Below, piece after piece: positions 1-9,500 of a DNA stretch of 51,953 bases. Source of the DNA: Segatella cerevisiae (GTDB taxonomy: Bacteria; Bacteroidota; Bacteroidia; Bacteroidales; Bacteroidaceae); NCBI RefSeq assembly GCF_024054555.1, contig NZ_JAMXLY010000021.1, positions 1 to 51,953 on the forward strand, given 5' to 3'. The stretch's first letter is position 1. Every line of letters starts with the position of its first letter. The position numbers were made by a program, and so were the translations under genes. Under the pieces are notes generated by a model. That model did no database searches. It was not told the origin of the DNA and saw only the letters and a list, made by a program, of their open reading frames with translations.

Positions 1-123
1 CTTGAAGGGATAAACAACAAAATCAAGACAATGAAAAGACAGGCGTATGGATATCGGGATGAGAAGTTTTTTGAACTCAAAATTTTATCGCTACATGATA
101 AAAACTACGCATTTGTCGGATGA
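1..123 (+). pseudogene. C-terminal end of an ISL3-family transposase (cut by window edge)
   Basis: The first 40 codons read openly from the window edge to a TGA at 121-123. They contain the motifs LEGINNKIK and KRQAYGYRDEKFF and end in YAFVG. This is the typical C-terminus of ISL3-type (IS204/IS1001/IS1165) DDE transposases, whose tail follows the last catalytic Glu in the LEGxNxxIK motif. The rest of the gene lies outside the window, so I cannot say whether the transposase is intact. A terminal inverted repeat would be expected between 124 and 146, but I could not verify one. Confidence 0.7.
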
Positions 124-143
124 ACCAAATTTATTCAAAGTAA

Positions 144-476
<333 letters not shown>

Positions 477-495
477 TGTGGTAATGGGAAAGGAT

Positions 496-1182
496 ATGAA
501 AGGCTTTATGCTGTTCACGGATCAAAAGGAAGCTATCTGCTGTCTGGACGATGTAGAGGCAGGGACTCTCTTTAAAGCACTCTATCGTTATGCTGCAGAT
601 GGCCAGCAACCAGAATTTAAGGTTAGGGCATTGATGTCACTTTTTTGCATGATTCGTGCGCAGATAGACCGTAGTCAAAGTACCTATGAGAAAAGGTGCA
701 AGGCTAATCGAGCCAATGCATTGAAGCGACAAGTCGTTAAATTATCTCAAGGTAAAACGACCGTAACCCAACGTTTACAGTCGCAAACCACCGTTAGCGA
801 TGGTGTTCTATCGTTGGATAAGAATAAGGATAAGAGTAAGAAAAGTATTAATGAAGAAGCTAGCGCTTCTATTATCACGAAAGCCAGTAATGAAGAATAT
901 TCATTTGATACTGTTTGGCAAATGTACGGTAAATCTGTTGGCAATGTCGTGACTTTAAGGGAAAAGTGGAACCGTTTGCCTGATACTGACAAGGCTAATA
1001 TCATACAGTATGTCCCGCAGTATGTGGCTTTACGGTCAGACGTTCAATTCCGCAAGAACTTTGATAATTTCCTTACTCAAAGAATTTGGGAAACGGAGCC
1101 TATCAGAAATAATAACATGAAGGTTGGAATAGTATTGCAAGATAATGATCCTAACAAATATAAAAATGACGAGACATGGTAA
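496..1182 (+). CDS. Replisome-organizer-like protein (DUF6291 type) of a mobile element
   Basis: The reading frame is open from 466, but the family normally starts at the M of MKGFMLFTDQKE, and a purine-rich GGGAAAGGAT lies just before 496. That start is preferred, giving about 228 aa; 466 and 484 remain possible. The N-terminal 90 residues resemble the DUF6291 domain of Bacteroidales phages and conjugative elements (LFKALYRYAADGQ, IRAQIDRSQSTYEKRC). A Lys/Ser-rich linker follows, then a C-terminal region with NFDNFLTQRIW, a pattern seen in replication initiation proteins. It sits directly before a DnaC-like ATPase, the usual initiator/loader pair of a phage or element replication module. Confidence 0.55.
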   Translation: MKGFMLFTDQKEAICCLDDVEAGTLFKALYRYAADGQQPEFKVRALMSLFCMIRAQIDRSQSTYEKRCKANRANALKRQVVKLSQGKTTVTQRLQSQTTVSDGVLSLDKNKDKSKKSINEEASASIITKASNEEYSFDTVWQMYGKSVGNVVTLREKWNRLPDTDKANIIQYVPQYVALRSDVQFRKNFDNFLTQRIWETEPIRNNNMKVGIVLQDNDPNKYKNDETW

Positions 1183-1766
1183 CAATGAGTACGGAGACTT
1201 TCAATACTACGATACGGAGTATGAAGAATATGGGCTTCAACCCTGATGCGCAATGTGTATCTGTCCGGATACCTAATGCTAAACAAAATATAGAGATAGG
1301 ATTAAAACGGTTCGTCCAAAGCCCTAAGTGGTTGCCGGAATATGATGCTGTTTCAGAATGGCTGTCTGACAATCATGGACGTGGATTGTTGTGCATTGGT
1401 AACTTAGGACGTGGTAAAACTATTATCTGTGCTAAGATACTGCCTGTACTCCTCAACTACTATCACCGGTTGATTGTACATGTAGTCGATGCCACGGAAC
1501 TTAATACCAAGTTTGAAGACATCAAACAATATCATATCCTCTGCATAGATGATGTAGGGGTGGAGAATGAGGCCGTAAAATATGGCGAACGGAAGATACT
1601 GTTTACAGAGTTAGTGGACTTGGCAGAGAAGAAGGGCAAACTTCTACTACTTACCACCAATCTGTCTACGGCAGAACTGTCGGCCAAATATGGAATGAGA
1701 ACACTCGACCGGTTAAAGGCAATTACTCGTGTCGTTCACTTTAAAGGTGAAAGCTTGCGTAAATAA
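1176..1766 (+). CDS. DnaC/IstB-like AAA+ helicase-loader ATPase
   Basis: This 196-aa P-loop ATPase has Walker A GNLGRGKT at residues 75-82, Walker B ILCIDDVG at 121-128, and a sensor-1 like LLLTTNLS near residue 165, followed by an arginine-containing RTLDRLKAI segment. This is the arrangement of DnaC-type helicase loaders. The start overlaps the stop of the preceding gene (alternative ATG at 1185), consistent with translational coupling in a replication module. It probably loads the host DnaB onto the element's origin; that role is inferred from family and context. Confidence 0.75.
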   Translation: MVTMSTETFNTTIRSMKNMGFNPDAQCVSVRIPNAKQNIEIGLKRFVQSPKWLPEYDAVSEWLSDNHGRGLLCIGNLGRGKTIICAKILPVLLNYYHRLIVHVVDATELNTKFEDIKQYHILCIDDVGVENEAVKYGERKILFTELVDLAEKKGKLLLLTTNLSTAELSAKYGMRTLDRLKAITRVVHFKGESLRK

Positions 1767-2566
1767 TTCCTAAATTCTAAGATTCTAATTTATAGAATCA
1801 TATTTGGGAATAATAATTTATAAAATGTTATTTTACGAACTTATAGTCCGGTTATTATCCTTACAGAATCTGCCAGGCAAGTTGTACTTTTGTATATACA
1901 TTCTTCCCTACGGGAAGCCTGTATGCCAAAAGTTACTTGCCGGCAGAGCCGGGGGATATAACTCGCAACTTGTTATATTTTGAAATGCAAGATAAAGGCT
2001 ATAGAACTTATAATGCAGGAAAAACAAGGTTATTTGGCTCTCCCTGAAAGATGAGAACTCTTCCGAAAAAGTCAAGTCTTATCAGGGTAATATGAGTGCC
2101 ATGATCCGTAGTACTGTTGCTTGGTTCTATGATAGGGAAATAGATGTATAAACTGACATGATGAAGCTATATCAAAACATTAGCAGATTTTAAGCTAATT
2201 GAAAGGAAATTTTAATTGGCCATGAAACAGCCAACAAAGTGGTTATCAGTAGCAAACTCTCCAAAAGCTACTACGAGGGGATGCTGGTGTCTAAACTCCA
2301 CTTGCTGTAGAATATCAAGGACGAGTTGTCTGGTATCACAACCAAATTAACTCATGACTTATAATCCTTATCACTAATTCATTTGTCATTCAAGTCACTA
2401 TAAGATATTTCCTATCATTTGATATTTTAATTTTCTCTACTTTATATTCCTGTAATTTATAATATCATAGGCTTGAACAATATAGATTTTGAACTTATAT
2501 TTTTTAAGCTATAAACTTATAGGACAATAATGATAGCAGAGATATTGGTCTTAAGTCCCATTTTTT
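1767..2566. other. 800-bp stretch without an intact gene; decayed coding remnants
   Basis: No intact gene is visible. A TACTTTTG motif at 1885-1892 fits a Bacteroidales -7 box. It is followed by a short perfect hairpin (CTTCCC-TAC-GGGAAG near 1905-1920). Downstream, plus-strand stretches look protein-like but are broken by stops, for example WLSLKDENSSEKVKSYQ around 2035-2090 and ETANKVVISSKLSKSYYEG around 2225-2285. I do not recognise the family. The region looks like an eroded part of the same mobile element. Confidence 0.4.
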
Positions 2567-3240
2567 ATGTGGTTGAATACAGAAAGTATTAACAACGAGA
2601 AAAGGTCCTTCGAATACAAGCTACAAGAATGCAGGGATAAAATTTCCAATCTTATTTCCCGCAGACAATTCAATGACCGCAGGAAGAAGACAGCCGGACT
2701 GTGTGAAGAAATCCGTAAGAGACTCGCCTACAGGATGGATGGCGGAGAAGACTTCTTTATTGTGGATTCCAACTAATAGAGGCTAGGGGGACAGCCAGAG
2801 GGGAACGCTGTAGGGACGGACAGAGGATTTTACCCGGGCTCCGAACTTCGGATTCTGTGCCTTGCAGAACACATACTATTTTGGCTACAAACTCCATGCT
2901 ATCTGTGGGTTAAACGGTGTAATTATGGCGACAAAGGATATATCGGAGCAGATGTACAGCTCGATCTTTTTCTAGACGGCACACATCAGACTTGAATGTC
3001 CTTACCGTCTTAACCAGAAAGACTGGAATCCCAATTCATCCTATTTGCCGAGGCCTGGAAAAGGATTGAGACACTGTTCTCGCAACTGACAGATCAATTC
3101 TTAGTCATCAGAAACTATGCGAAGATAACAAACGGCTTGTTTGCCAGAATAATCGGCAAAATCAGTGCGCTGACAGTTTCTCAATATATGAAATACATTA
3201 ATAGCAAGCCCATCGGCAGAATCAAGTACGCACTAAAATA
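2567..3240 (+). pseudogene. IS982-family transposase, degenerate
   Basis: Fragments in several frames line up in the order of an IS982 transposase. The first is ISRRQFNDRRKK to GEDFFIVDS (2650-2770). The second is EDFTRAPNFGFCALQNTYYF followed by GYKLHAICGLNGV, in one open frame (about 2815-2921). Then come DKGYIGADVQLDLF (2930-2970) and HIRLECPYRLNQKDW (2982-3026). The last are KRIETLFSQLTDQF and FARIIGKISALTVSQY, ending near IGRIKYAL at 3240. The middle part between the GLNGV and DKGYIG blocks is deleted, several frameshifts are present, and the N-terminal 70-80 residues are missing. The element cannot be active. Confidence 0.8.
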
Positions 3241-3269
3241 ATTCCGCCAACGAGTAGAGTTATTGATGA

Positions 3270-3740
3270 TTATTCTATTTTTCTCAAAGTCAGCCGGTTA
3301 ATGTATTTTGATCCCTCTTCCAGCGGAAACTCTACGACAAGTGTGCTATTCTTCAGAGTAGTCACCGTATAAGTATCCTCAATGTTTCCTCTGGAATCAT
3401 AAATGTAAATCTTATTTTCGGAAACTTCGTATTTGCCTCCATCAAAATCATTTGAAAACCATGAGTCCGAAGAGGTCAGATAGAAATACTTTTTGTAAGT
3501 TCCGTCACCTTTAAATAAGATACGATCTCGGTCTGATCCTATCATATCCGAATCTATCGGTACGATATCATCTTCATCATCATAATCATATCCGGAGATA
3601 TGATGAGTTTCCCAGAGTCCTACGATATTGGTTTTCAGGTCATCCGTATTGAAGGAATCGTGGCCGGATGAACAGGAGGATAAGGCAAGCATGCCAGCAA
3701 ACAGGCCGATTAGGCCGAATAAACTCATTTTTTTTATCAT
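3270..3740 (-). CDS. Small putative lipoprotein
   Basis: This 156-aa protein has a clear lipoprotein signal: Lys-rich start, hydrophobic stretch and lipobox LSSC with the Cys near residue 23. The mature part is acidic (a DYDDEDD run) and predicted to be beta-rich, with VGLWETHHISG near the start, as in the lipocalin-like small lipoproteins of Bacteroidales (inference). It is convergent with the IS982 relic and divergent from the WYL regulator. No function can be assigned. It may not belong to the defence system. Confidence 0.65.
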   Translation of the reverse strand: MIKKMSLFGLIGLFAGMLALSSCSSGHDSFNTDDLKTNIVGLWETHHISGYDYDDEDDIVPIDSDMIGSDRDRILFKGDGTYKKYFYLTSSDSWFSNDFDGGKYEVSENKIYIYDSRGNIEDTYTVTTLKNSTLVVEFPLEEGSKYINRLTLRKIE

Positions 3741-3830
3741 ATTAAGACCTTTTTAATGAAACATTTCTTTGTTTTTCGACAAAATTAAAAGATATGTGTC
3801 CAGTGAAAGCAAACCGATTAAAAAATATCT

Positions 3831-3838
3831 TATCTTTG
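3831..3838 (+). promoter_or_regulatory. Probable -7 box (TATCTTTG) of the WYL regulator
   Basis: TATCTTTG fits the Bacteroidota TAnnTTTG -7 consensus and lies about 75 bases before the ATG at 3914. No clear TTTG -33 box is seen at the expected spacing. Confidence 0.45.
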
Positions 3839-3913
3839 CACAAGAAAGGTAATGATCCATAAGGGAAACCTAAACTTTTATAATCTATACCTATGATTTA
3901 AAAACTAGAACGA

Positions 3914-4909
3914 ATGGCTAATACGAAGGATTATTCTACAAGAGAAAAGATACTGGACAAGTATTTGCGGAGTCGGAGAGGGTATACTCGTAAAGAACTC
4001 CAATATTTCGTTAATAAAGAACTTGCCCGTAGAGGGAGGGATCCGGTCACGGCACGGACTACGATTCTGAATGACTTGAACGAGATAGAAAACAAGTACA
4101 ATACGGTCATCAGCCGGGAGCAGCGGGGACGCTCCATCTATTATTTCTATCAAGATTCTGCATTTAGTATTTTTAATATTGATCTTACTGATGAAGATTA
4201 TGATAAGATTTCCATGGCGGTTACGGCATTGAAACGTCTGCAAGGCATCCCGAAATTCTCATGGGTTGATGAACTGGAAGCCCGGTTGGATATGACCGTC
4301 AGAAAAAAGAGCCGTCCTATCCTCATGTTTGAAGATGCAAGTTACAATACCGGAATGGAATACTTCCTGCCGTTGTATGAGTATATTGCCGACAGGACAA
4401 CTGTCCGGCTCATCTATCAGAATTTCAGAAGTGAGGAATCTGAAGAGAGAATAGTCTATCCTTATCTGTTGAAACAGTATAATAACAGATGGTTCCTTTT
4501 TGGGACAGATAAAGGATATACCACTTTGAGCATCTATCCTCTGGATCGTATCCTTTCAGTAGATTCTTCCGAAGAGAAATTTATTGATACGGATATAGAT
4601 TTCGCCACGTATTTCTCTGATAAAATAGGTGTGGGTATCCCTAAGGAAGGTAATGAGGTCAGGGACATCCTGTTCAGAGTACCGCTCAATCAGAAACCCT
4701 ATCTGGTGACGAAACCCCTGCACAGCAGTCAGACCTTGGTTAGCGAAGATGCGGAGTGGGCTACCTTCTCCCTGCATGTGAGAATCAATTATGAATTACA
4801 ACAGGAGCTTCTCGCTTTCGGCGATCTGATCGAAATACTGGCTCCGGCCGACTTCAGGGAACAGATCAAGTCCAGGCTTCAGAAAAGTCTGGTCCGTTAT
4901 GAGAAATAA
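3914..4909 (+). CDS. WYL-domain transcriptional regulator of the BREX locus
   Basis: This 331-aa protein has an N-terminal helix-turn-helix (about residues 1-65, with YTRKELQYFVNKEL and TARTTILNDLNEIE), a linker, and a WYL domain at about residues 135-225 whose core is YPYLLKQYNNRWFLFGTDKG. A C-terminal WCX-like segment follows. WYL proteins of this layout (BrxR-type) commonly sit at the head of BREX loci and repress or tune them in response to a ligand, possibly a nucleic acid. Its position just upstream of the BREX operon on the same strand supports that role here. The domain calls are seen; target and ligand are inferred. Confidence 0.85.
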   Translation: MANTKDYSTREKILDKYLRSRRGYTRKELQYFVNKELARRGRDPVTARTTILNDLNEIENKYNTVISREQRGRSIYYFYQDSAFSIFNIDLTDEDYDKISMAVTALKRLQGIPKFSWVDELEARLDMTVRKKSRPILMFEDASYNTGMEYFLPLYEYIADRTTVRLIYQNFRSEESEERIVYPYLLKQYNNRWFLFGTDKGYTTLSIYPLDRILSVDSSEEKFIDTDIDFATYFSDKIGVGIPKEGNEVRDILFRVPLNQKPYLVTKPLHSSQTLVSEDAEWATFSLHVRINYELQQELLAFGDLIEILAPADFREQIKSRLQKSLVRYEK

Positions 4910-5028
4910 TCAGACAGGTTTGCTTTGCGTGGACCGATTTAACTTACTTTAGCGGACAAGAAACTCATAAATTGATCTTAAAAGCATAAGAAAGTAATCA
5001 AAGACCATGTAAATTAAAATAAAAGCAT

Positions 5029-5036
5029 TATATTTG
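5029..5036 (+). promoter_or_regulatory. -7 box (TATATTTG) of the BREX operon
   Basis: A perfect TAnnTTTG match lies 30 bases before the ATG at 5067. It overlaps the alternative TTG start at 5034, so that start would lie upstream of the transcript; this decides the start of the small HTH gene. Confidence 0.55.
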
Positions 5037-5066
5037 TCTCTGACACAATCAATTCTTTTTATAGCA

Positions 5067-5285
5067 ATGGAAGATATTAACCGAATCAAAGTGGTTCTGG
5101 CAGAAAAGAAGAGAACCAATAAATGGCTGGCCCAACAGTTGGGAAAGGATCCTGCTACAATCTCTAAATGGTGTACGAATACTTCCCAACCGGATCTGGG
5201 AACATTAAAACAGGTGGCCTTGTTGTTGGATGTGGATATTCGGGAATTAATTTACCGGACTAAAAAGGAAGGTCATAATCTATGA
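5067..5285 (+). CDS. Small Cro/XRE-type HTH regulator, first gene of the BREX operon
   Basis: This 72-aa protein is almost entirely a single XRE helix-turn-helix domain (IKVVLAEKKRTNKWLAQQLG then DPATISKWCTNTSQPDLGTL). The upstream TTG at 5034 lies inside the promoter box, so the ATG at 5067 is preferred. Its stop overlaps the brxA start as ATGA, so the two are probably translationally coupled. A DNA-binding protein cotranscribed with the defence genes suggests autoregulation, in addition to the WYL protein upstream. The fold is clear; the regulatory target is inferred. Confidence 0.8.
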   Translation: MEDINRIKVVLAEKKRTNKWLAQQLGKDPATISKWCTNTSQPDLGTLKQVALLLDVDIRELIYRTKKEGHNL

Positions 5286-5914
5286 ATAAAATCAATAGTC
5301 CATATCGTTCCATTACCGGCTGTGCTTTCCAGTATTATGAATACCAGCGGTTGCTGCCTTTACTGATGGATCCGGATTCGGAGCGCCTTCTGAAGGAGGA
5401 AGTGGAACAGAACCGGTTCTTGCAGATTAATGCCCGCACTGCCCGAATTCGCTTTGTCACGGAGTTTAAGCACCGCTTTTCCGCCGTTCCAAGAGCTTTT
5501 TGGAAGCAATGGGAAACATTGAGCGAAGAAGGACAACGTGCCGGATTGTTCTTTGCAATATTAAAAACTTATAAACTGGTGTTTGACTTTCATTTTGATG
5601 TCACCGTCAGGAAGTGGAATTCCATTGACCATCAGTTGACCAAGTCAGACTTGATGATGGAAATGAACGAAATAGCGGCAAAGGATGTTTTCGTGGACAG
5701 TTGGTCGGAGAATACGAAGAGCCGTTGTGTGAGTCAGTATCTCACTATTTTGCGTCAAACCGGTTTGTTGGAAGGAAAGGACAACCGACTCCAGCCCCTC
5801 CATCTATCATCCGTCAACAGTGCCTATTATTTCCGCAGCGGGGAGGAATGGTTTTTCGATGCCTGCCTGCTCTATCCCTATGAAGTCAAGGCCTTAAAAT
5901 CCCAGTTGCTATGA
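5282..5914 (+). CDS. brxA: BREX protein BrxA (DUF1819)
   Basis: This 210-aa protein is of usual BrxA length (about 200 aa) and lies at the family position, directly before brxB. It has the DUF1819 pattern: ITGCAFQYYEYQRLLPLL at the N-terminus, a central FFAILKTYKLVFDFHFDV block, and VSQYLTILRQTGLL near the C-terminus. BrxA is a small, largely helical, DNA-binding protein needed for some BREX-1 systems. The start overlaps the HTH stop and the stop overlaps brxB, both as ATGA, so expression of the three is probably coupled. Confidence 0.85.
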   Translation: MNKINSPYRSITGCAFQYYEYQRLLPLLMDPDSERLLKEEVEQNRFLQINARTARIRFVTEFKHRFSAVPRAFWKQWETLSEEGQRAGLFFAILKTYKLVFDFHFDVTVRKWNSIDHQLTKSDLMMEMNEIAAKDVFVDSWSENTKSRCVSQYLTILRQTGLLEGKDNRLQPLHLSSVNSAYYFRSGEEWFFDACLLYPYEVKALKSQLL

Positions 5915-6519
5915 GAAGTATGACGATCCCTGAATTGTATGACTATCTTTGCAGTCCTCAATTTCAGGATGCGAAGAGTGGTAATATTTTCTACAATTAC
6001 TATATCTACCAGTATCCCGCACGACAGGAATATGAGATCCGGCGGCAGATCCGTGAGTTCCAGCAACAGTTGAGGCGCCCGGCCCATTTCATCAATGCAG
6101 TACTCCTGGATTTGTTTGAAGTATTCTGTGATTATCTTAAAGCAGAAACTTTTGGCAATCAGAACCTCCTCGATATGACTTTTCAGGAAGAGAAGGATAC
6201 CCCCGACGAAGTGACAAGTGAACTTACTTATGAAGCCAATAGTGACGAATTTTTCTCTTTTGTCCATGATCGTATCCTTCAATATATTCAGGAAGATGAC
6301 GGTTATAAGCATCCCTATGTTTTTGTCTATGGCATCGGAAAAATGTTTCCCTATTTGCGCAGCAATGTCTTTCTTAATGGCTATGAGAAATATAACGATA
6401 CGGATATTTACAAGATCATCCTCTTCTATCCCGGCCACAGTGTCGGTAATTCCTTTTCCTTGTTTGATACGCTTCCCGATGAGCATACTTACAGGGCCAT
6501 ATTACTGGTAAATGAATAA
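5911..6519 (+). CDS. brxB: BREX protein BrxB (DUF1788)
   Basis: This 202-aa protein has the DUF1788 pattern: an N-terminal helical part, then FVYGIGKMFPYLRSNVFLNG and a conserved IILFYPG segment near the C-terminus, where the family has a P-loop-like fold without intact nucleotide-binding motifs. Length matches known BrxB proteins. It overlaps brxA by four bases and is followed 11 bases later by brxC. BrxB is required for BREX-1 methylation and defence, with unknown biochemical activity. Confidence 0.85.
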   Translation: MRSMTIPELYDYLCSPQFQDAKSGNIFYNYYIYQYPARQEYEIRRQIREFQQQLRRPAHFINAVLLDLFEVFCDYLKAETFGNQNLLDMTFQEEKDTPDEVTSELTYEANSDEFFSFVHDRILQYIQEDDGYKHPYVFVYGIGKMFPYLRSNVFLNGYEKYNDTDIYKIILFYPGHSVGNSFSLFDTLPDEHTYRAILLVNE

Positions 6520-6530
6520 AATCTATCCAC

Positions 6531-9500
6531 ATGAAATTTGAAGACTTATACCTGAAAGGGCTGGACCGGAAAGTCAACCCCGCAGTTTCTGCATCAGATC
6601 TCAACGAAGAGACTGTAAATATTGAAATCGACGAGTATGTGTTTACTGATGATATTATCAATAATCTCTATGAGATATTAAGGAATATCCGGGAAAATCA
6701 TGGAAACCATACCGGTATCTGGATCAACGGCTATTATGGTTCGGGAAAGTCGCATTTTCTGAAGTATGTCGATTACTGTCTGTCACAGAAGTACGGAGCG
6801 AAGGCTCTGGGCCGGTTGCGGGAGGCAGTGGCGGAACGCAAGCCTATGGAACTGAATGTGGAACCCGGGGAGATGGATGACCTGATTCGTTGGTATACCA
6901 CTCGGGCCACGGTGGATACGGTTATGTTCAATATCGGCACCGTTCACGATGCCAACAGTGGCGAAAATGAAGTATTTACTCAGGTGTTCTGGAATCAGTT
7001 TAACGGGATGCGCGGACTGAATGCCGAACATCTGGCTATGGCCCAGTTTCTTGAAAAGCCTCTTGCTGACGATGGCAAATATGAGAAATTCTTGGATTAT
7101 GTCAAGGAACAAGGGTATGACTGGAAACGGAATATCCACCGGTTCAGCGGCAGCAAACTCGACCTTGCCCTGAAGATGGCAGCGACTGTCGACCCATCAC
7201 TTTCTACTGATGTTATCCGTGAGCGCATCAAGAACAATGATGTCAATATCAGTGTGGAGTCCTTTGCCAATGAGTTAAAAGAGTATCTTGACCATAAGAA
7301 CAATCCGAATTATCGTCTGTTGTTCCTCGTGGATGAAATCAGCCAGTTTATTGACAACCGCCAGAATGTGCTGCTCCAGTTGCAGGAGGTAGTCAGCCGG
7401 GTATGTGAAGTCTGTGCTTCGCAGGTGTGGTTTGCCTGTACTGCCCAGCAAGACCTGTCAGAGGTACTGGACAACTGTAATATCCAGAAGACCAGCGAGA
7501 ACTATGGCAAGATCATGGGCCGTTTTGAGGTACGTCCTTCCCTTCAGGGAACGAACCCCGAATACATCACCCAGAAGCGTATTCTCGAAAAGAAAGGTGA
7601 GGTGGAGATAATGTTGAAGAAACTCTATGAGAAAGACAAGGTCAAGTTGGATGCCCAGTTCATCCTGCCCACATCATACAACTCTTATCGCAATGCTGAT
7701 GATTTCGCCAATTACTATCCCTTTGTACCTTATCAGTTCCAGTTGATCATGAAGGTGCTGGACTCTTTCGTCAACATGAACTATGTCGACAAACAGGTTA
7801 AGGGCAACGAGCGTTCACTGATCAATATCACCTTCTCCATTGCCCGGGATACGGCCGGTATGGAAATGGGACAGTTTATCTCCTTCGATCGGTTCTTCGG
7901 GGCTATGTTTCAGGGTTCCATGCAGCATCTGGGCCAACGGGCCTTGTCCAATGCCCGGGCTGCCCTTGACCAGGTCAAGGATGAAAAACGGGATTTCTAT
8001 CAGAGAGTGGTCTATGTTCTCTTCATGGTCTGCAACCTGGCTGAGGAAGACAAGCAACAGTTTTCGGCTACGATAGACAATATCGTGACCTTGCTGATGA
8101 CGAAGATCGATGATTCCAAGGCGGCCATCAAGAGCGATGTGGCGGAGGTCTTGACTTACCTGATGGACAAGGCTGTCATCCGAAAAGTGAAGACCGACAG
8201 TGGTGGTGAAGTCTATGAGTTCTATACCGAGGAAGAATCCAAGGTGGCTCAAATCATCAGCAACCAACATGTAGACAGCAATACGTACAGTGATGAACTT
8301 TATAAGATTTTCTTCAAGCATTTTGGTGAACCTGGCAACAAGGAACCTTTTGGCACCCGGTCTTTCAGTGTCGGGGCGATGATAGAGGGGAGGAATTACC
8401 TTGTCAACAATGCGGATGTGTACGTTGATTTTGTCACCACGGCTGATACGGATTCTCCCGAACAATATGCCTTGAACAATCCAGCCAATCACCTGGCTTT
8501 TTTCCTCTTCCCTCAATTGAAGGATAACCGGGATTTGAAAACACAGTTTCTGGAATATTGTCGGGTGCAGAAGTTTGCCAGGGAACCGGCACTCAGCGAG
8601 GAACGGCAACGCACTAAACAGATTTTCCAGGACCGTGCTAAGGAGCGTTATGATCAGGAGATCTGCCCTCAGTTCCAACATATTCTGGATACGTGTAAGG
8701 TTATCTCCGGTCAGAATGTCCTGTCGGAATCTGAAATCGGTATGGTAAAGGCCAAGGAACGCTACAAGAGAGCCTTGCAGATGCATCTGTCTCTCGTCTA
8801 TAACCAGGCCAAACTGATAGATATTAAGAAGGTTCCCCAAACAAATGCAGACCTGACACAGCGAATTCTCCGTCCCGTGCAACCGCAGATGCTGGACCTG
8901 CCCCTGACGACTGCCGAGAAGAGGGTTAAAGATGTTCTGGACCGTTCACCTCATGACAACACAGTGGCAGACCTTGTGCGGATTTTCTCCAAGGTGCCTT
9001 ACGGGTGGTCAGATCTGGCCACGATTGATGTGCTGAATGAGTTGGTGCGCCGTCATCTTTATGCTTTGAGCTACAATAACAATCCGGATGTAAGCCGTGA
9101 GGAGATAGCTCGCAATATTGTCCGTGATGCTGCCCGCTTTACTATCGAACCCGCCAAGGCCATTTCTCAGGAAGTGTTGAATGCGTTTGTGGAGAGTTGG
9201 AAACAGATCTTCAATGTCATGACGGTTCTGGGCAGCAATGACAGTGCGGAACTTTACCATAACTGCAAGGAGAGAGAGGATTCGGCCTTGAAAGAACAAC
9301 TTAGAGCGTACCGCAAATTGTCCAAGACTCTAGGAGATAAGCCTTTTACTCCCGTGGTTGATGAGGCAGTCGAACTCTTGGAGAGTTGGTCGGCCATCCG
9401 CGATCAGCAGAAGTTTTTCGAGACCATCATCGCTGCCCGCGAACATGCCAGTGCACTGATGGACCGGTGCAAATCCATTGCTACCTTTTATAACGATCAG

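Noticed and set aside
7815..8882. 355-codon open frame on the minus strand inside brxC
   Set aside because: It is antisense to well-conserved brxC, has no recognisable domain, and its composition follows from codon structure of the sense gene.
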